35,069 nt of DNA from Paracoccaceae bacterium (GTDB lineage: Bacteria; Pseudomonadota; Alphaproteobacteria; Rhodobacterales; Rhodobacteraceae): NCBI GenBank assembly GCA_020630695.1, contig JAHDIS010000046.1, positions 1 through 35,069 of the forward strand. Reading direction: 5' to 3'. The notes below the pieces were generated by a model, which did no database searches, had not been told where the DNA came from, and worked only from the letters and a program-made list of their open reading frames with translations. Numbering within the stretch: the first letter of the stretch is position 1; every line of letters begins with the position of its first letter. The position numbers and the translations under genes were made by a program. This document shows positions 33,287 to 35,069 of this stretch, one piece after another.

Positions 33287-33889
33287 ATGTTCCGCCGGAT
33301 ATTTGCTTTGGGTGCGTTTTTGCTGGTAACGGCTTGTTCGGACTATTCCGAAGAGCTGGCACAGGCGCCGGACCCTCTGGGCAATTTCAAGCTTGGCCAT
33401 TCAGAGGTTGTCGCTCCGAATCTTGAAAAACTGCTCGTGTCTCGGGACGCGACCCCAGAAGAGTGGATCAGTGCGGTTGACGAAGCGGTCGAGGCCCGGT
33501 TCCGCCGGTTTGAGGGAACTGCTTTTTACCACTTCGGGATCAGCGTCGAAGCCTATTCCTTGCCGCCCCCCGTGGTTCCGGGCAAGTCCGCCGTTGCGAT
33601 GCGCGTGACCGTTTGGGAAGACGCCACTGGCGAAAAGCTGAACGAGGAAACCGAAGTCATCAGCGTGATCAAGGTCTTTGAATCCCGATTGGCCAACACG
33701 CGTGAAGATCAGATTCGGATTTTGGCCGAAGATGCCGCCAAACAACTGGAATTGTGGCTGCGTGAACAGCAGCAGGAAAATCAGTGGTTCGGTGCCGCCG
33801 CTGATGCAGCCGAGGTCGTAGAAGACGCTGTTGCCGAGCAGGTTGATGACGCAGAACTGATCGAACCGGCCGAAGACAGCGCAAGCTAA
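33287..33889 (+). CDS. Predicted outer-membrane lipoprotein
   Basis: Protein of 200 residues of unknown function. A lipoprotein signal is clear: RRIFALGAFLLVTAC with Cys17 as the lipid-modified residue, and Ser at +2 favours the outer membrane. The mature part has a mixed domain (about 40-150) and an acidic, Ala/Glu/Asp-rich tail (AEVVEDAVAEQVDDAELIEP). AAGGGAA lies before the ATG. It is followed 6 bases later by the phosphodiesterase gene, so both probably share a transcript and act at the envelope. Confidence 0.88.
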   Translation: MFRRIFALGAFLLVTACSDYSEELAQAPDPLGNFKLGHSEVVAPNLEKLLVSRDATPEEWISAVDEAVEARFRRFEGTAFYHFGISVEAYSLPPPVVPGKSAVAMRVTVWEDATGEKLNEETEVISVIKVFESRLANTREDQIRILAEDAAKQLELWLREQQQENQWFGAAADAAEVVEDAVAEQVDDAELIEPAEDSAS

Positions 33890-33895
33890 CGGATC

Positions 33896-34870
33896 ATGCT
33901 AAAACACTGGGCCCGAAGGTTGGGTGTTGCGGCGGTATTGATCACCGGAGCGCTGTGGCTAGGCAACACGTCGCTGTTTGTTTCGGTCCCAATAGATCGC
34001 GAACCGCGCCTGATTGCGCACCGCGGGGTTCACCAGATCTATGCCGGAACGACCCGTGATGCGGAGACCTGCAGCGCGAACCCGATCCACCCGTTGAAGC
34101 ATGACTTCATTGCAAACACGCTCCCTTCTATCAATGCGGCCTTCGCTTACGGGGCTGATGTGGTCGAGGTTGACGTTCACCTGACGACTGACGGCGTCTT
34201 TGCCCTGTTTCATGACTGGACGTTGGATTGTCAGACGAACGGGGCAGGAGTGACCCACAAACAGGCCTATTCTGATATCCGTGGGCTTGATCTGGGGTAT
34301 GGCTATTCGACCGACGGTGTAACATTCCCGCTGCGCGGGAAAGGCGTTGCGATGATGCCGAGCCTGAAGCAGGCGATCGAACAGTCTGAAGGCGGGCAAT
34401 TTCTGGTCAATTTCAAAGGAAACCGCCGCAAGGAAGGCGTCGAACTGGTGACGCTCCTGCAGGATCCGCAGCGCCGCGAGAGGGTCTATGGCGTTTACGG
34501 AGGTGGTCCGCCGACGCGCGCGGCGCTCGATGGTCTTTCGGGGCTGCGCGGGTTTGATCGTTCCGGTTTGAAATCCTGCCTGTTTCGATACCTTGCCCTG
34601 GGATGGACAAGTTATGTGCCACAGGCGTGTCGAAACGGTCTGGTGGCGGTGCCGCTGGATTACGCGCCGCTGCTTTGGGGCTGGCCGCATCGTTTCACCA
34701 ATCGGATGAAGCGCGCCGGGACTGAGGTGATCCTGTGGGGGCCTTACGATGGTTCCGGCTTCTCTTCCGGAATCGACGACATCGAAACACTGGATCAGGT
34801 TCCCGAACACTTTGACGGCTACATCTGGACCAATCGTATCGAGATCATAGGGCCAAAGATGGCGCGATAG
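33896..34870 (+). CDS. Glycerophosphodiester phosphodiesterase family protein
   Basis: Protein of 324 residues with the GDPD TIM-barrel. The motifs are LIAHRGVHQ (His42, Arg43), VVEVDVHLTTDG (Glu91, Asp93) and FHDWTLDCQTNG (His106). The N-terminal helix (LGVAAVLITGALWLG) is a signal peptide or anchor, so it acts in the periplasm or at the membrane. After the core the sequence diverges from GlpQ-type enzymes: a segment NFKGNRRKEGVELV and a Cys-containing C-terminal part. It may hydrolyse glycerophosphodiesters or lysophospholipids. It starts 6 bases after the lipoprotein stop. Confidence 0.9.
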   Translation: MLKHWARRLGVAAVLITGALWLGNTSLFVSVPIDREPRLIAHRGVHQIYAGTTRDAETCSANPIHPLKHDFIANTLPSINAAFAYGADVVEVDVHLTTDGVFALFHDWTLDCQTNGAGVTHKQAYSDIRGLDLGYGYSTDGVTFPLRGKGVAMMPSLKQAIEQSEGGQFLVNFKGNRRKEGVELVTLLQDPQRRERVYGVYGGGPPTRAALDGLSGLRGFDRSGLKSCLFRYLALGWTSYVPQACRNGLVAVPLDYAPLLWGWPHRFTNRMKRAGTEVILWGPYDGSGFSSGIDDIETLDQVPEHFDGYIWTNRIEIIGPKMAR

Positions 34871-34978
34871 CGCTTCTTGGCGATGAACGGGCTTGATTTT
34901 ATGGGCCATCCAGACTAGATCGCCCGCGATGCAAACCCGGGTCGGGTGTGGCCCCTAAATGATGAGGCGTCTGACAAG

Positions 34979-35069
34979 ATGGCAAAGGAAAAGTTTGAGC
35001 GCGGTAAACCGCATTGCAACATCGGCACGATTGGTCACGTTGACCACGGCAAGACGACGCTGACGGCGG
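34979..35069 (+). CDS. tuf: Elongation factor Tu (5' end only)
   Basis: The first 30 codons of EF-Tu, cut by the window end. The start [20 protein letters not shown] and the P-loop [12 protein letters not shown] are unmistakable. GAGG lies 11 bases before the ATG. It is not preceded by fusA or rpsG, so this is probably the tuf copy outside the str operon that most Alphaproteobacteria carry. The 108-base leader (34871-34978) holds no recognisable tRNA. Confidence 0.95.
   Translation, partial: MAKEKFERGKPHCNIGTIGHVDHGKTTLTA

Noticed and set aside
33959-34909. 316-codon minus-strand frame
   Set aside because: Antisense shadow of the glycerophosphodiesterase, whose catalytic motifs are clear on the plus strand.
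34871-34978. tRNA gene upstream of tuf
   Set aside because: No TTC arm, anticodon loop or acceptor stem could be found in the 108-base leader.
1-35069. CRISPR array, insertion sequence or prophage
   Set aside because: No regularly spaced direct repeats, transposase, integrase or phage structural gene is seen; gene content is mostly conserved chromosomal.

Overview
The window looks like a contiguous chromosomal segment of a marine alphaproteobacterium of the Rhodobacterales (Roseobacter group). This is inferred from GC-rich codon use, weak -10 elements, many four-base ATGA/TTGA gene overlaps, and the gene families present: a DUF2125 protein, a twin-transmembrane HIG1 protein next to a PduO-type cobalamin adenosyltransferase, and a pyrB/pseudo-dihydroorotase/plsY cluster. 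I assign no species. Genes fill almost the whole window. The longest gene-free stretch is 232 bases (6522-6753), which holds two perfect inverted repeats. I see no tRNA, rRNA, insertion sequence, prophage or CRISPR array.

Layout. 21-2511: prs (minus), facing a DsbA-fold isomerase and an alpha/beta hydrolase (plus). 2508-6521: a minus-strand operon pyrB - small membrane protein - PH-like membrane protein - dihydroorotase homologue - plsY, in which the dihydroorotase homologue has lost its metal ligands. 6754-8692: a tightly overlapping trio of uracil-DNA glycosylase, metallophosphoesterase and moaB. 8800-13656: an RND efflux adaptor and pump. 13662-15196: a lone periplasmic DsbD alpha-domain protein and a YqgE protein. 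15193-18262: an AT-richer block with 2,3-diaminopropionate ammonia-lyase, a divergent Lrp/AsnC regulator and an M20 amidohydrolase, probably one amino-acid catabolic module. 18425-21376: one 983-residue protein joining an SGNH hydrolase, a V8/trypsin-like serine protease and a DNA/RNA non-specific endonuclease. 21395-22963: DUF2125 protein and ChaC. 23030-26679: a MotA/TolQ-like and MotB/OmpA-like pair whose second member carries about 630 residues of coiled coil. 26770-29193: parC. 29354-35069: SH3 protein, short-chain dehydrogenase, HIG1 protein, cobalamin adenosyltransferase, cytochrome P450, lipoprotein, glycerophosphodiester phosphodiesterase and the first 30 codons of tuf.

Most of this is housekeeping. 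The best candidate for something undescribed is the SGNH-protease-nuclease protein: three hydrolases with intact catalytic residues in one chain without an obvious signal peptide, which suggests a protease-gated nuclease or lipase effector. Next are the ion-driven motor-like pair with an oversized coiled coil, and the pyrB operon with its pseudo-enzyme and two embedded membrane proteins.
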